Positions 32,025 to 40,647 of a stretch of DNA of 64,000 nt are shown one piece after another (the stretch's first letter is position 1; each line of letters begins with the position of its first letter). The position numbers were made by a program, and so were the translations under genes. Source of the DNA: UBA6985 sp946536225. Lineage in GTDB: Bacteria; Bacillota_I; Bacilli_A; RF39; UBA660. The notes beneath the pieces were generated by a model that had not been told where the DNA came from, ran no database searches, and saw only the letters and a list, made by a program, of their open reading frames with translations. The DNA is taken from positions 89,733 to 153,732 of the forward strand of contig CAMNEE010000003.1 of NCBI GenBank assembly GCA_946536225.1. The letters run 5' to 3'.

Positions 32025-33143
32025 ATGAAATTTTCAATTAATAAAAACAAAATACTAGAACAATTAATAAATGTTAATAGAGCAATATCTCCTAAGAATA
32101 TTATTCCTATATTAAATGGAATTAAATTTGAATTAACAAATGAAGGTTTAGATTTAACAGCATCTGATCAAGATTTAACTATTAAAGCTCATATCGATAG
32201 TAAAGATATAGAAACTATTGAAAGAGAAGGATCTATAGTAATTCAAAGTAAATATATTATAGATATTATTAAATCAATGCCAAGTGATATAGTTAATTTT
32301 GAAGTAATAGATGGATCTAATATCATTATTCATTCAGAAACTACTCAATATAATTTAAATTGTTTAAATAGTGATGATTATCCACAAATTAAATTAGAAG
32401 AAAATGCAAACCATATTAGTTTAAATGGTTCTACTTTAAAGCAAATGATTAAACAAACTATATTTGCAGTATCTACACAAGAAAGTAGACCTTTATTAAC
32501 AGGTATAAATATTAATATAAATGGTAATATCTTAGAATTTATTACTACTGACTCTTATAGACTTGCTAAAAAGACTATAGTTTTAGACGAAAATTTCAAT
32601 GAATCAGTTAATATAGTTGTTCCTGGAAGAAATATGAATGAATTAGATAAAATAGTAGGGGATAATTCTAATGTTGAAATCCATGTATTTACTAACAAAG
32701 TATTATTTAAAGTAGATAACATACTATTCCAATCTAATTTACTAAATGGACAATATCCTAATACTTCAAATTTTGTTCCTAAAGATTTTGAATATATTAT
32801 TAATACTAAATTAAATAAATTCTTTGCTTCAATTGATAGAGCTGCATTACTTACTCAAAGTAAAGAACGTAATATTGTTAAAATGGAAGCATTAAAAGAT
32901 AAATTATGTATTTCTTCAATGGCATCAGAAATTGGTAAAGTAGAAGACTATGTAGAAGCTGATAGAAATAATGAAGAAAAACTTGTTATTAGTTTCTCAG
33001 CTAAATACATGCAAGAAGCACTTAAAACTATGGAATCAGAAGATATTACTATATTTATGAATGGGGACTCAGCACCAATAGTAATTAAATCTGCAAGTGA
33101 TGAATCATTAATCCAATTAATTTTACCTATTAAAACATATTAA
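32025..33143 (+). CDS. dnaN: DNA polymerase III beta subunit (sliding clamp)
   Basis: A 372-residue ring clamp of three repeated domains that tethers the replicative polymerase. It starts MKFSINKNKILEQLINVNRA and ends with the conserved LPIKTY hydrophobic pocket segment. It is full length and in the standard dnaA-dnaN order. A terminator follows immediately, so the next genes have separate promoters. Confidence 0.96.
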   Translation: MKFSINKNKILEQLINVNRAISPKNIIPILNGIKFELTNEGLDLTASDQDLTIKAHIDSKDIETIEREGSIVIQSKYIIDIIKSMPSDIVNFEVIDGSNIIIHSETTQYNLNCLNSDDYPQIKLEENANHISLNGSTLKQMIKQTIFAVSTQESRPLLTGINININGNILEFITTDSYRLAKKTIVLDENFNESVNIVVPGRNMNELDKIVGDNSNVEIHVFTNKVLFKVDNILFQSNLLNGQYPNTSNFVPKDFEYIINTKLNKFFASIDRAALLTQSKERNIVKMEALKDKLCISSMASEIGKVEDYVEADRNNEEKLVISFSAKYMQEALKTMESEDITIFMNGDSAPIVIKSASDESLIQLILPIKTY

Positions 33144-33169
33144 GATAGTTTAAATACTATCTTTTTTTA
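33142..33169 (+). terminator. Terminator of dnaN
   Basis: AAGATAGT-TTAAAT-ACTATCTT followed by T residues. Confidence 0.8.
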
Positions 33170-33200
33170 TTTTTTAACTATTTTCGACATATCTCGACAA

Positions 33201-33209
33201 TTATCAACA
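33201..33209 (+). promoter_or_regulatory. DnaA-box-like TTATCAACA
   Basis: One mismatch to TTATCCACA, 37 bases upstream of the ComK-like gene. It is preceded by two TCGACA repeats. It could link that gene to DnaA activity, or be chance in AT-rich DNA. Confidence 0.35.
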
Positions 33210-33245
33210 TTCACCCCTGATATATTGAAAAAAAGGAGGTGAGTT

Positions 33246-33695
33246 ATGCAAAATTACTTAATAAGTAAAGATACATTAGCTATTATTCCAGATGGTAAAA
33301 CAAAAAGTCTAGTTTTTGAGAAAAATAGACAATTTATCGTTAATAGAAAGCCTAATAGCATTATTAAGTCTAATTGTTCTATGCATGGAAGTAGTTATCA
33401 AGGAAGATTAGATGGTACTAAAGTATTAACAGGATATACTTATAAAGCACCAATAATAATAGAAGATAAGTCTAAATTAATTTTCTTTCCTACATCTTCT
33501 CCAAGACTTGAAAGTGTTTCTTGGATAAATCTAGAAAATGTAGATTATGCATATCAAAATAAGAATGATTATTCAAATATGATTAGATTTAATAATGGTT
33601 TATCTATTAAAATTGATAGTTCTTTAAACATACTAAATAATCAAATTTTAAGAGCTACCAGATTATCATCAAAAATTATTCAAAATCGCATCTAA
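33246..33695 (+). CDS. ComK-like competence transcription factor domain
   Basis: A 149-residue protein resembling Bacillus ComK. A first strand (LAIIPDGKTKSLVFE) is followed by NCSMHGSSYQGRLDGT, matching ComK's SCRFFGSSYAGRKAGT. KAPIIIEDKSKLIFFPTSSPR matches KPPIMVDPSNQIFLFPTLSSTR, then comes WINLENV and a final NNQILRATRLSSK helix. ComK activates DNA-uptake genes as a tetramer. This copy ends about 40 residues early and lacks the FMLYP tail that MecA uses for proteolysis. It occupies the dnaN-recF slot usually held by yaaA. AAAGGAGGTGAG is a strong ribosome binding site. Confidence 0.72.
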   Translation: MQNYLISKDTLAIIPDGKTKSLVFEKNRQFIVNRKPNSIIKSNCSMHGSSYQGRLDGTKVLTGYTYKAPIIIEDKSKLIFFPTSSPRLESVSWINLENVDYAYQNKNDYSNMIRFNNGLSIKIDSSLNILNNQILRATRLSSKIIQNRI

Positions 33696-33730
33696 AATTA
33701 GAATTTATTTTTTTAAAATACCTCATTTTA

Positions 33731-33739
33731 TGATATAAT
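33731..33739 (+). promoter_or_regulatory. Extended -10 promoter of recF
   Basis: TGA-TATAAT (-10 at 33734-33739), 66 bases before the recF start. The -35 is weak. AAGGGGG serves as the recF ribosome binding site. Confidence 0.55.
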
Positions 33740-33804
33740 TATATTGGTATAGGTGTACTACTTATATAGAAAAACTCGTTAAAATTGATTTTAAGGGGGT
33801 TAAA

Positions 33805-34902
33805 ATGAAAATTGAAAAAATTAAGCTAAATAATTTTAGAAATTATTCCAACTTAGAATTAAATTTTAATCCGACCAAAAATTTAATAATTGGAAAGAAT
33901 GGAGAAGGGAAGACAAACATAGTTGAAGCTATATATGTCTTAGCGTTTTCAAAGTCTTTTCGTGGGTCACATGAGGATGTAATTGTAAAAAATGGTGAAA
34001 CATTAACTAGAATTGAAGGGGTTGTTAAAGACAAAAGAAAAACATCCTATAAGGTAATTATTAATGAAAACAACAAAATTGTTAAAATTGATAATACTGT
34101 TATAAGAAAAATAAGTGATTATGTCTCTAATATCAATATTGTACTATTCACATCTGAAGATTTAAAACTTATAAAAGATACGCCAAATACTAGAAGAAAG
34201 TTAATAAATATTGAATTATCACAATTTAATAATGAGTATTTAAAAATATTAACTGTTTATAACAAGATTTTAAAACAAAGAAATAACTATCTTAAAACAT
34301 TATATTTAAATGGTAATGCTTCTAAAGACTATTTAGATATAATTACAGATCAATTAGTTACATATGGTCTTAAGATACATGAGTTTAGAAGTGAATTTAT
34401 TAAAGATATATCTGAATATATTTCAAATAATTATAAGTCTATAGCGAGTGTTGATGGATTAAGTCTTGTTTATAAGTCTGATTATACTAACAAATCAAAA
34501 GAAGATATTCTTAAGTCTTATAAAAGAAGTATTAATTCTGACATAAGATCTGGAGTAACTTCTATGGGAATTCATAGAGATGACTATGATTTTGTCTTAA
34601 ATGATAGACAATTAAAAGACTTTGGTTCAGAAGGAGAACAAAAGAATGCAATAATATCATTTAAAATGGCAGAATTAGACATTTTCAGAGACAAAAAAGG
34701 TATTATACCTATTCTTATACTAGATGATCTATTTAGTGAGCTAGATAAGACTAAAATCAATAATATTATTAAATTTATTAAAGAAGATATTCAAACATTT
34801 ATAACAACTACCGAAATTAATAAACTTTCTAAGAGTTTAAAAGCAGGTAGTAAAGTATTTAAAGTTAAAGATGGAAAAATAGAGGAGGTAAATTATGAGT
34901 AA
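33805..34902 (+). CDS. recF: DNA replication and repair protein RecF
   Basis: A 365-residue SMC-like ATPase that helps load RecA at gaps. It has Walker A GKNGEGKTN, the ABC-type signature region GSEGEQKNA and Walker B ILILDDLFSELD. It overlaps the gyrB start by 8 bases, so it is translationally coupled with the gyrase operon. Confidence 0.95.
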   Translation: MKIEKIKLNNFRNYSNLELNFNPTKNLIIGKNGEGKTNIVEAIYVLAFSKSFRGSHEDVIVKNGETLTRIEGVVKDKRKTSYKVIINENNKIVKIDNTVIRKISDYVSNINIVLFTSEDLKLIKDTPNTRRKLINIELSQFNNEYLKILTVYNKILKQRNNYLKTLYLNGNASKDYLDIITDQLVTYGLKIHEFRSEFIKDISEYISNNYKSIASVDGLSLVYKSDYTNKSKEDILKSYKRSINSDIRSGVTSMGIHRDDYDFVLNDRQLKDFGSEGEQKNAIISFKMAELDIFRDKKGIIPILILDDLFSELDKTKINNIIKFIKEDIQTFITTTEINKLSKSLKAGSKVFKVKDGKIEEVNYE

Positions 34903-36838
34903 TATGATTAATAAAGAAATTGATGCATATGATGATAGTGAGATTCAAGTTCTTGAAGGACTTGAAGCTGTACGTAAAAGACCTGGTATGTATATTGGTA
35001 CTACATCAGAACGTGGACTTCATCATTTAGTATGGGAAATCGTAGATAACTCAGTAGATGAAGCTTTAGCTGGTTTTTGTACTGAAATACAAGTAACTGT
35101 TGAAAAAGGAGATATTATTTCCGTAAGAGATAATGGTCGTGGTATGCCAACAGGTATTAATGAAAAAACAGGTAAATCTACTATTGAAACAATTTTTACT
35201 GTATTACATGCAGGTGGAAAATTTGGTGGTGGAGGATACAAAGTATCAGGTGGCTTACATGGTGTAGGTGCATCTGTTGTTAATGCTCTATCTGAATGGC
35301 TTGAAGTTAAAGTATTTAGAGATGGAAAAGTACATTTCCAAAAATTCCACAATGGTGGTCATCCAATGGATGATATGGCTATTATTGATTCATGTGATGA
35401 TGATATTCATGGTACTGAAGTAAGATTTAAAGCTGATCCAGACATATTTAAAGAAACAACAGTTTATAAATATGAAACTCTTGAAAGAAGATTAAGAGAA
35501 CTTGCATTCCTTAATAAAGGACTTAAGATTCACTTAATTGATGAACGTGGAGAAGAAGTAAAGAAAGCAACTTACCACTATGAAGGTGGTATTGCAGAAT
35601 ATGTTAAGATGCTTAACAAGAATAAACAACCTATTCATGAAGATGTTATTTATTTAGAAGGAATTAAAGATGATATTTCTATTGAAGTAGCCTTCCAATA
35701 CAATGATGAATATAAAGAAAATATTTATTCGTTTACTAATAATATCAATACTATCGAAGGTGGTACACATGAAGATGGTGTTAAATCAGCATTAACAAGA
35801 GTTATTAACTCATATGCTAAACAAAATAACTTACTTAAAGAAAAAGATGATGCCTTAACAGGTGAAGATGTAAGAGAAGGTTTAACAATGATTATTTCTT
35901 GTAAACATCCTGATCCTCAATTTGAAGGCCAAACTAAGACTAAACTTGGTAACTCTGAAGTAAGAAAAATTGCATCAGATGTATTCTCAGAAGGATTTGA
36001 AAGATTCTTAATGGAAAATCCTCAAGATGCAAGAGTTATTATTGATAAAGCAACAACGGCTTCACGTGCAAGAATTGCTGCTAAAAAAGCAAGAGAAGCA
36101 ACACGTAGAAAAACTGGACTAGATAATATTAACTTCATGGGTAAACTTACTGATTGTAAGTCAAAAGACCCATCAGAATGCGAAATATTCATAGTCGAGG
36201 GTGATTCAGCCGGAGGATCTGCAAAAGAAGGAAGAGACTATAATACACAAGCAATTCTTCCTTTAAGAGGAAAAATATTAAATGTTGAAAAAGCAAGACT
36301 TGATAAAGCATTAAATAATGAAGAAATAAAGAGTATGATTACAGCATTTGGTACAGGAATTGGTGAAGAATTTGATATTAATAAATTAAGATATCATAAG
36401 ATTATTATCATGACTGATGCCGATGTTGATGGTGCTCATATTAGAACATTATTATTAACACTATTCTATAGATTCTTTAGACCAATAGTTGAAGGTGGAT
36501 ACGTTTATAGTGCTCAACCTCCACTATATAAGGTTACATATGGTAAAACTACTAAACTTGCTCAAAGTGATGAACATTTAGCACAAATATTAGCTGAAAT
36601 TCCAGAAAAGTATCAAAACTCTAAGATTATTAACCGTTTCAAAGGTTTAGGAGAAATGGATGCTATGGAATTAAGAGAAACAACTATGAGTGCAAAATAT
36701 CGTACATTAAGACAAGTAACAGTAGAGGATGCTATGGCAGCAGACAGTGTATTTGATTTACTTATGGGTGATGAAGTAGAACCTAGACGTAAGTTCATTG
36801 TTGAAAATGCTCATTACGTTGAAAATTTAGATTTCTAG
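34895..36838 (+). CDS. gyrB: DNA gyrase subunit B
   Basis: A 647-residue ATPase subunit of gyrase. The GHKL ATP site carries VDNSVDEALAG and DNGRGMPTGIN, and the Toprim domain shows VEGDSAGGSAK and the DADVDGAHI metal site. It ends in NAHYVENLDF as usual. It is in the operon recF-gyrB-gyrA, ten bases before gyrA. GAGGAGG precedes its ATG. Confidence 0.97.
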   Translation: MSNMINKEIDAYDDSEIQVLEGLEAVRKRPGMYIGTTSERGLHHLVWEIVDNSVDEALAGFCTEIQVTVEKGDIISVRDNGRGMPTGINEKTGKSTIETIFTVLHAGGKFGGGGYKVSGGLHGVGASVVNALSEWLEVKVFRDGKVHFQKFHNGGHPMDDMAIIDSCDDDIHGTEVRFKADPDIFKETTVYKYETLERRLRELAFLNKGLKIHLIDERGEEVKKATYHYEGGIAEYVKMLNKNKQPIHEDVIYLEGIKDDISIEVAFQYNDEYKENIYSFTNNINTIEGGTHEDGVKSALTRVINSYAKQNNLLKEKDDALTGEDVREGLTMIISCKHPDPQFEGQTKTKLGNSEVRKIASDVFSEGFERFLMENPQDARVIIDKATTASRARIAAKKAREATRRKTGLDNINFMGKLTDCKSKDPSECEIFIVEGDSAGGSAKEGRDYNTQAILPLRGKILNVEKARLDKALNNEEIKSMITAFGTGIGEEFDINKLRYHKIIIMTDADVDGAHIRTLLLTLFYRFFRPIVEGGYVYSAQPPLYKVTYGKTTKLAQSDEHLAQILAEIPEKYQNSKIINRFKGLGEMDAMELRETTMSAKYRTLRQVTVEDAMAADSVFDLLMGDEVEPRRKFIVENAHYVENLDF

Positions 36839-36848
36839 GAGGTATAAC

Positions 36849-39404
36849 ATGGAAGAAGAAAACAGAATTGATGAATTAGAAGAATTAGAAGAAACTCCAG
36901 AAACTACTGAAACACCTATTGAAGAAGGGGTTGTAGAGGAAATACCTGAAGAAAATAGAATAGTTACAAAAGACGTTGTAGCAGAAATGAAAGATTCATT
37001 TCTAGATTACTCAATGTCAGTTATAGTAGCTCGTGCATTACCTGATTTAAGAGATGGTTTAAAACCAGTTCATAGAAGAATACTATATTCAATGTATGAA
37101 AATGGTATTACACCAGATAAACCTCATAGAAAATCAGCAACTACTGTTGGTAATGTTATGGGTACATACCATCCACATGGTGACTCTTCAATTTATGAAG
37201 CATTAGTAAGAATGGCTCAACCATTTAGTTATAGATGCCCATTAATCGATGGTCATGGAAACTTTGGTTCAATGGATGGAGACGGAGCTGCAGCAATGCG
37301 TTATACAGAAGCGCGTCTTGAAAAATTATCATTAGAGTTACTTAGAGATATTAGAAAAGATACAATTGATTTTGTACCAAACTTTGATGCTACTACTAAG
37401 GAACCAGTTGTTTTACCTTCTAGATTCCCAAATGTACTAGTAAATGGTACTATGGGTATTGCTGTAGGTATGGCGACAAACATTCCTCCACATAACTTAA
37501 AAGAAGTTATAAATGGATGTGTAGCAGTAATAGATAATCCTGAAATTACTACTTTAGAACTAATGGAAATAGTAAAAGGACCTGATTTCCCAACTGGAGC
37601 AATTATACTTGGTAACTCAGGTATCAAACAAGCGTACGAAACAGGAAGAGGAACTATTACTATAAGAGGTAAGGTTGCTATTGAAGAACATGGTGGTCAT
37701 CAACAAATCATCATTACTGAATTACCTTACCAAGTTAATAAGAAAGAATTCCAACAAAAGATCGCAGAACTTGTTAGAGATAAAGTAATAGATGGAATAT
37801 CTGATCTACATGAAGAAACTAACCTAGAAAATGGTGTTAGAATTGTTATTACTCTAAAGAAAGATGCCAACGCAAACGTAATTTTAAATAATCTATATAA
37901 GAGCACACAATTACAAACAACATTTGGTGTTACATTACTTATGTTAGACGAAGGTGTTCCTAAGATTCTAAATTTAAGAGACATCTTAATTAAATATACT
38001 AATTTCCAAAAAGAAGTTATTATTAGAAGAACAAGATACGATCTAGCTAGAGCAGAAGAAAGAGTTCATATTTTAAATGGACAAAAGATTGCTATAGATA
38101 ATATCGATGAAGTAGTTCAAATAATTAAAACATCTAAAGATGATCAAACAGCAAAGAATAAGTTATCTGAAAGATTTGGATTAGATGATATCCAAACAGA
38201 AGATATCTTACAAATGCGTTTAAGAAAGCTTACTGGTCTTGAAAAAGACAAGATTGAAGCTGAAATTAAGGATTTAATGGAAAAGATAGCAGATTATAAT
38301 GATATTCTTTCAAGTGATGCTAGAGTAAGTGAAATAGTTAAACAAGAAATGTTAGATATTGCTAATAGATATGGTGATGAAAGACGTACTTATATCGATA
38401 TGACAGCAATTGATTTCATCGAAGATGAGTCACTTATTCCAGAAGAAAATATCATGATTCAATTAACTGAAAAAGGATATATTAAGAGACTTGCTACAGA
38501 CACATACAAGACACAAAATCGTGGTGGTGTAGGTGTTAAAGGTATGTCTACAAATGAAGATGATTATGTTAAATTCTTAATCAATTCTTCTACACATGAT
38601 TGGGTATTCTTCTTTACTAATAAAGGTAGAGTATATAGACTTAAAGGATATGAAATACCAGTATATAGTAGACAAGCTAAAGGGTTACCAATCATTAACT
38701 TACTTCAAATTGAAAAAGATGAAAAGATTAGTTCAATTATTAATGTTAAACAAGAAAATGATAGTAAATATTTAATATTTGCTACTAAAGATGGTCTAGT
38801 TAAGAAAACTGCTGTAGAAGAATACGACAGTATTAGAAAATCTGGTAAGATTGCTATAACATTAAAAGAAAATGATGAATTAATTAATGTTCAATTAACA
38901 GATGGTACTTATAACGTAATATTAGGTTCTTCAAACGGAAGAATGGTAGTATTTAATGAAAATGATGTAAGACCAATGGGTAGAACAGCAACTGGTGTAA
39001 GAGGTATTAATCTTACAGATGATGCTACATGTATAGGTATGGATATAGCTCATGACAATGATAACTTACTAATCGTTACTAAGAATGGATATGGTAAGAA
39101 GACATTTATAAGTGAATATAGACTTACTAAACGTGGATCAAAAGGTGTTACAGCTATTAATGTAACAGAGAAAAATGGTCCAATGATATCATTTAATAGA
39201 GTTATAGATGGATTAGATTTATTAATTATTACTGAATCAGGTATGATTATTAGATTACCAATTGAACAAGTATCTCAATTAGGAAGAGTTACTCAAGGTG
39301 TAAGACTAATAAACTTAAAAGATGAACAATATGTTTCAACAATAAGTTTAACTGAAAGAGAAGAAAATGTTGATAACTCAGAAGATATTGACGATGAATC
39401 TTAA
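36849..39404 (+). CDS. gyrA: DNA gyrase subunit A
   Basis: An 851-residue breakage-reunion subunit. The catalytic Tyr is in AMRYTEARL, and the quinolone-determining region reads HPHGDSSIYEALVRMAQ (Ser and Glu present, so no classical resistance change). A GyrA-box-like QNRGGVGVKG starts the C-terminal wrapping domain. Two oddities stand out. An acidic N-terminal extension of about 40 residues (EELEELEETPETTET) precedes the normal start of the fold. The acidic tail also ends at a TAA after which the same frame stays open for 11 more acidic residues. Confidence 0.96.
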   Translation: MEEENRIDELEELEETPETTETPIEEGVVEEIPEENRIVTKDVVAEMKDSFLDYSMSVIVARALPDLRDGLKPVHRRILYSMYENGITPDKPHRKSATTVGNVMGTYHPHGDSSIYEALVRMAQPFSYRCPLIDGHGNFGSMDGDGAAAMRYTEARLEKLSLELLRDIRKDTIDFVPNFDATTKEPVVLPSRFPNVLVNGTMGIAVGMATNIPPHNLKEVINGCVAVIDNPEITTLELMEIVKGPDFPTGAIILGNSGIKQAYETGRGTITIRGKVAIEEHGGHQQIIITELPYQVNKKEFQQKIAELVRDKVIDGISDLHEETNLENGVRIVITLKKDANANVILNNLYKSTQLQTTFGVTLLMLDEGVPKILNLRDILIKYTNFQKEVIIRRTRYDLARAEERVHILNGQKIAIDNIDEVVQIIKTSKDDQTAKNKLSERFGLDDIQTEDILQMRLRKLTGLEKDKIEAEIKDLMEKIADYNDILSSDARVSEIVKQEMLDIANRYGDERRTYIDMTAIDFIEDESLIPEENIMIQLTEKGYIKRLATDTYKTQNRGGVGVKGMSTNEDDYVKFLINSSTHDWVFFFTNKGRVYRLKGYEIPVYSRQAKGLPIINLLQIEKDEKISSIINVKQENDSKYLIFATKDGLVKKTAVEEYDSIRKSGKIAITLKENDELINVQLTDGTYNVILGSSNGRMVVFNENDVRPMGRTATGVRGINLTDDATCIGMDIAHDNDNLLIVTKNGYGKKTFISEYRLTKRGSKGVTAINVTEKNGPMISFNRVIDGLDLLIITESGMIIRLPIEQVSQLGRVTQGVRLINLKDEQYVSTISLTEREENVDNSEDIDDES

Positions 39405-39425
39405 GAAGTTGATGAAAATAATGAA

Positions 39426-39454
39426 GAGATCAATGAATAATTGATCTCTTTTTT
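39426..39454 (+). terminator. Terminator of recF-gyrB-gyrA
   Basis: GAGATCAAT-GAATA-ATTGATCTC followed by T6. It overlaps the in-frame region behind the gyrA stop. Confidence 0.85.
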
Positions 39455-39458
39455 AATT

Positions 39459-39613
39459 TAAAAGTGTAAAGTAAAATATTTCCCGGGAAATAAAAAATAA
39501 CCACTTTTTGCTTAAAAAGTAGTAGTTTTGAACAAAAAATGTTAGAAAATAGATAAAAATAAGACAAAAATGAAGAAATTTTAAAAAAAAGAAAAACTTA
39601 CTTTACACTTTTA
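39459..39613. mobile_element. 155-bp segment with 16-bp inverted ends, MITE-like or large hairpin
   Basis: The arms at 39459-39474 and 39598-39613 are perfect complements (core TTACTTTACACTTTT on the right). The inside has no gene. It contains a Noc-site palindrome and an ACTTTTT/AAAAAGT hairpin near 39513. ATTT occurs beside each core arm (39456-39459 and 39613-39616), overlapping the outermost arm bases. This might be a target duplication but is weak in AT-rich DNA. A cruciform or regulatory stem is the alternative. Confidence 0.4.
39478..39491. promoter_or_regulatory. Noc-binding-site (NBS) palindrome
   Basis: ATTTCCCGGGAAAT is identical to the Bacillus Noc-binding consensus as I recall it, and extends to a 16-bp palindrome (39477-39492). 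It lies 200 bp beyond gyrA, in a gene-free area, in a genome region that encodes a protein with Noc-type reading residues. Confidence 0.7.
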
Positions 39614-39624
39614 TTTATGAACAA

Positions 39625-39640
39625 TGTTTCACGTGAAACT
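39625..39640. promoter_or_regulatory. parS site 1
   Basis: TGTTTCACGTGAAACT, 15 of 16 bases of the palindrome TGTTTCACGTGAAACA. Followed by ATGCGTGAA (39646), ATATAAAC (39660) and GGGACGGAG (39675). Confidence 0.85.
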
Positions 39641-39828
39641 TTTATATGCGTGAAATAAAATATAAACATATGTAGGGACGGAGAAAAACTTTTTATATAT
39701 AATAAGAGACAATATATCTGTAATAATTAATAATTATTTAATATAAGGTTTTACAATTATATCATTTTAGTAAAATTAGAATTTTAGAGAATATATATGA
39801 TTGTTTATTATTGAATAGTTTTAAACAA

Positions 39829-39844
39829 TGTTTCACGTGAAACA
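39829..39844. promoter_or_regulatory. parS site 2
   Basis: TGTTTCACGTGAAACA, perfect palindrome. Followed by ATGCGTGAA (39851), ATATAAAC (39864) and GGGACGGAG (39880). Confidence 0.92.
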
Positions 39845-40031
39845 TATTAAATGCGTGAATTAAATATAAACAGAAAAAGGGGACGGAGAAAAATGTTTAT
39901 TATGATTTAAAGAGCTGTGTTCTCTTACTATATGATATAAAGATATACTTTATAAATGACTATTTATAAACTTAATAAGATTAGATTATTAACTTATTTA
40001 TTCAATGATATAAGCAATCAATTATGAACAA

Positions 40032-40047
40032 TGTTCCACGTGAAACA
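40032..40047. promoter_or_regulatory. parS site 3
   Basis: TGTTCCACGTGAAACA, the Bacillus-type variant. Followed by ATGCGTGAA (40052), ATATAAAC (40065) and GAGACGGAA (40081). Confidence 0.92.
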
Positions 40048-40214
40048 TAAAATGCGTGAACCATATATAAACAAAAGATAGAGACGGAATAAACGTTTAT
40101 AATTAAAAATACACATCATTACGATTTTTATTAATATTCAGAATAAGCCGGTTACTATCGTATGTATGATTTAACAATCACTTATATTGTTTAATATCAC
40201 AAACTTATTAACAA

Positions 40215-40230
40215 TGTTTCACGTGAAACA
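40215..40230. promoter_or_regulatory. parS site 4
   Basis: TGTTTCACGTGAAACA, perfect palindrome. Followed by ATGCGTGAA (40236), ATATAAAC (40249) and GAGACGGAG (40265). Confidence 0.92.
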
Positions 40231-40392
40231 TTTGAATGCGTGAAACAAATATAAACAACAAAAAGAGACGGAGTAAACGACTTTTTTGTATTATCTAATA
40301 ATGATAAAAATAAATAGAATATATAAAAAGAAAAAATATTATAACAAAATTCAGAATACTAAATTTATAAGTAGTAGTTTATAAACAAAAAA

Positions 40393-40408
40393 TGTTTCAC
40401 GTGAAACA
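40393..40408. promoter_or_regulatory. parS site 5
   Basis: TGTTTCACGTGAAACA, perfect palindrome, but without the three downstream motifs. A different palindrome follows at 40419. Confidence 0.92.
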
Positions 40409-40418
40409 TTAAAAAACA

Positions 40419-40434
40419 CATCAAATATTTGATG
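40419..40434. repeat. 16-bp palindrome beside parS 5
   Basis: CATCAAATATTTGATG is a perfect palindrome unlike parS or NBS. It lies ten bases after the last parS and may be a separate protein site. Confidence 0.4.
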
Positions 40435-40523
40435 AATTTAAATAAATAATTACTTACAAAACAAAAGAAAAAATAGAAGTTAACATAATACCATAAAAAG
40501 TGATTTTTCAACATAAAAAAATA

Positions 40524-40551
40524 TTGATTATAGAACTTAATATGTTATAAT
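40524..40551 (+). promoter_or_regulatory. Promoter of the SRP RNA
   Basis: TTGATT (40524-40529), 16-base spacer, TATAAT (40546-40551), seven bases before the RNA 5' end. Confidence 0.75.
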
Positions 40552-40557
40552 GAATAT

Positions 40558-40635
40558 GCGCAACAGTTATATTAGAAACTGGTCAGAGTGGGAACACAGC
40601 AGCCATAATAATCCCTAATTGTGTGCGCTTTTTTT
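40558..40635 (+). ncRNA. ffs: Signal recognition particle RNA (small bacterial type)
   Basis: A transcript of about 75 nt folding as one long hairpin. It contains the conserved apical region CTGGTCAGAGTGGGAACACA followed by GCAGCC, which binds Ffh, and complementary ends GCGCA/TGTGCGC closing the stem. A T-run ends it. It sits next to tadA and dnaX, as the scr RNA does in Bacillus. The short (Alu-less) form is used here. Confidence 0.92.
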
Positions 40636-40647
40636 ATGAGGTAATAT

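Larger units (their letters stand above)
39620..40434. repeat. Composite parS repeat array (gyrA-SRP RNA gap)
   Basis: The 39405-40557 gap has no gene. It carries five parS at spacings of 204, 203, 183 and 178 bp. Units 1-4 share the order parS, ATGCGTGAA, ATATAAAC, G(G/A)GACGGA. The first three start about 21, 35 and 50 bp after the parS start. ATGCGTGAA resembles half a parS arm (CGTGAAACA in unit 4). DNA between units is AT-rich and diverged, so the motifs are under selection while the spacers are not. Confidence 0.85.

Noticed and set aside
34895..36838. Quinolone-resistance changes in gyrase
   Set aside because: The GyrA region reads HPHGDSSIYEA with the usual Ser and Glu, and GyrB motifs are standard.
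39620..40434. CRISPR array
   Set aside because: Spacing is about 180-205 bp and the repeated words are palindromic parS plus short motifs; no 25-40-bp repeat-spacer pattern or cas genes.
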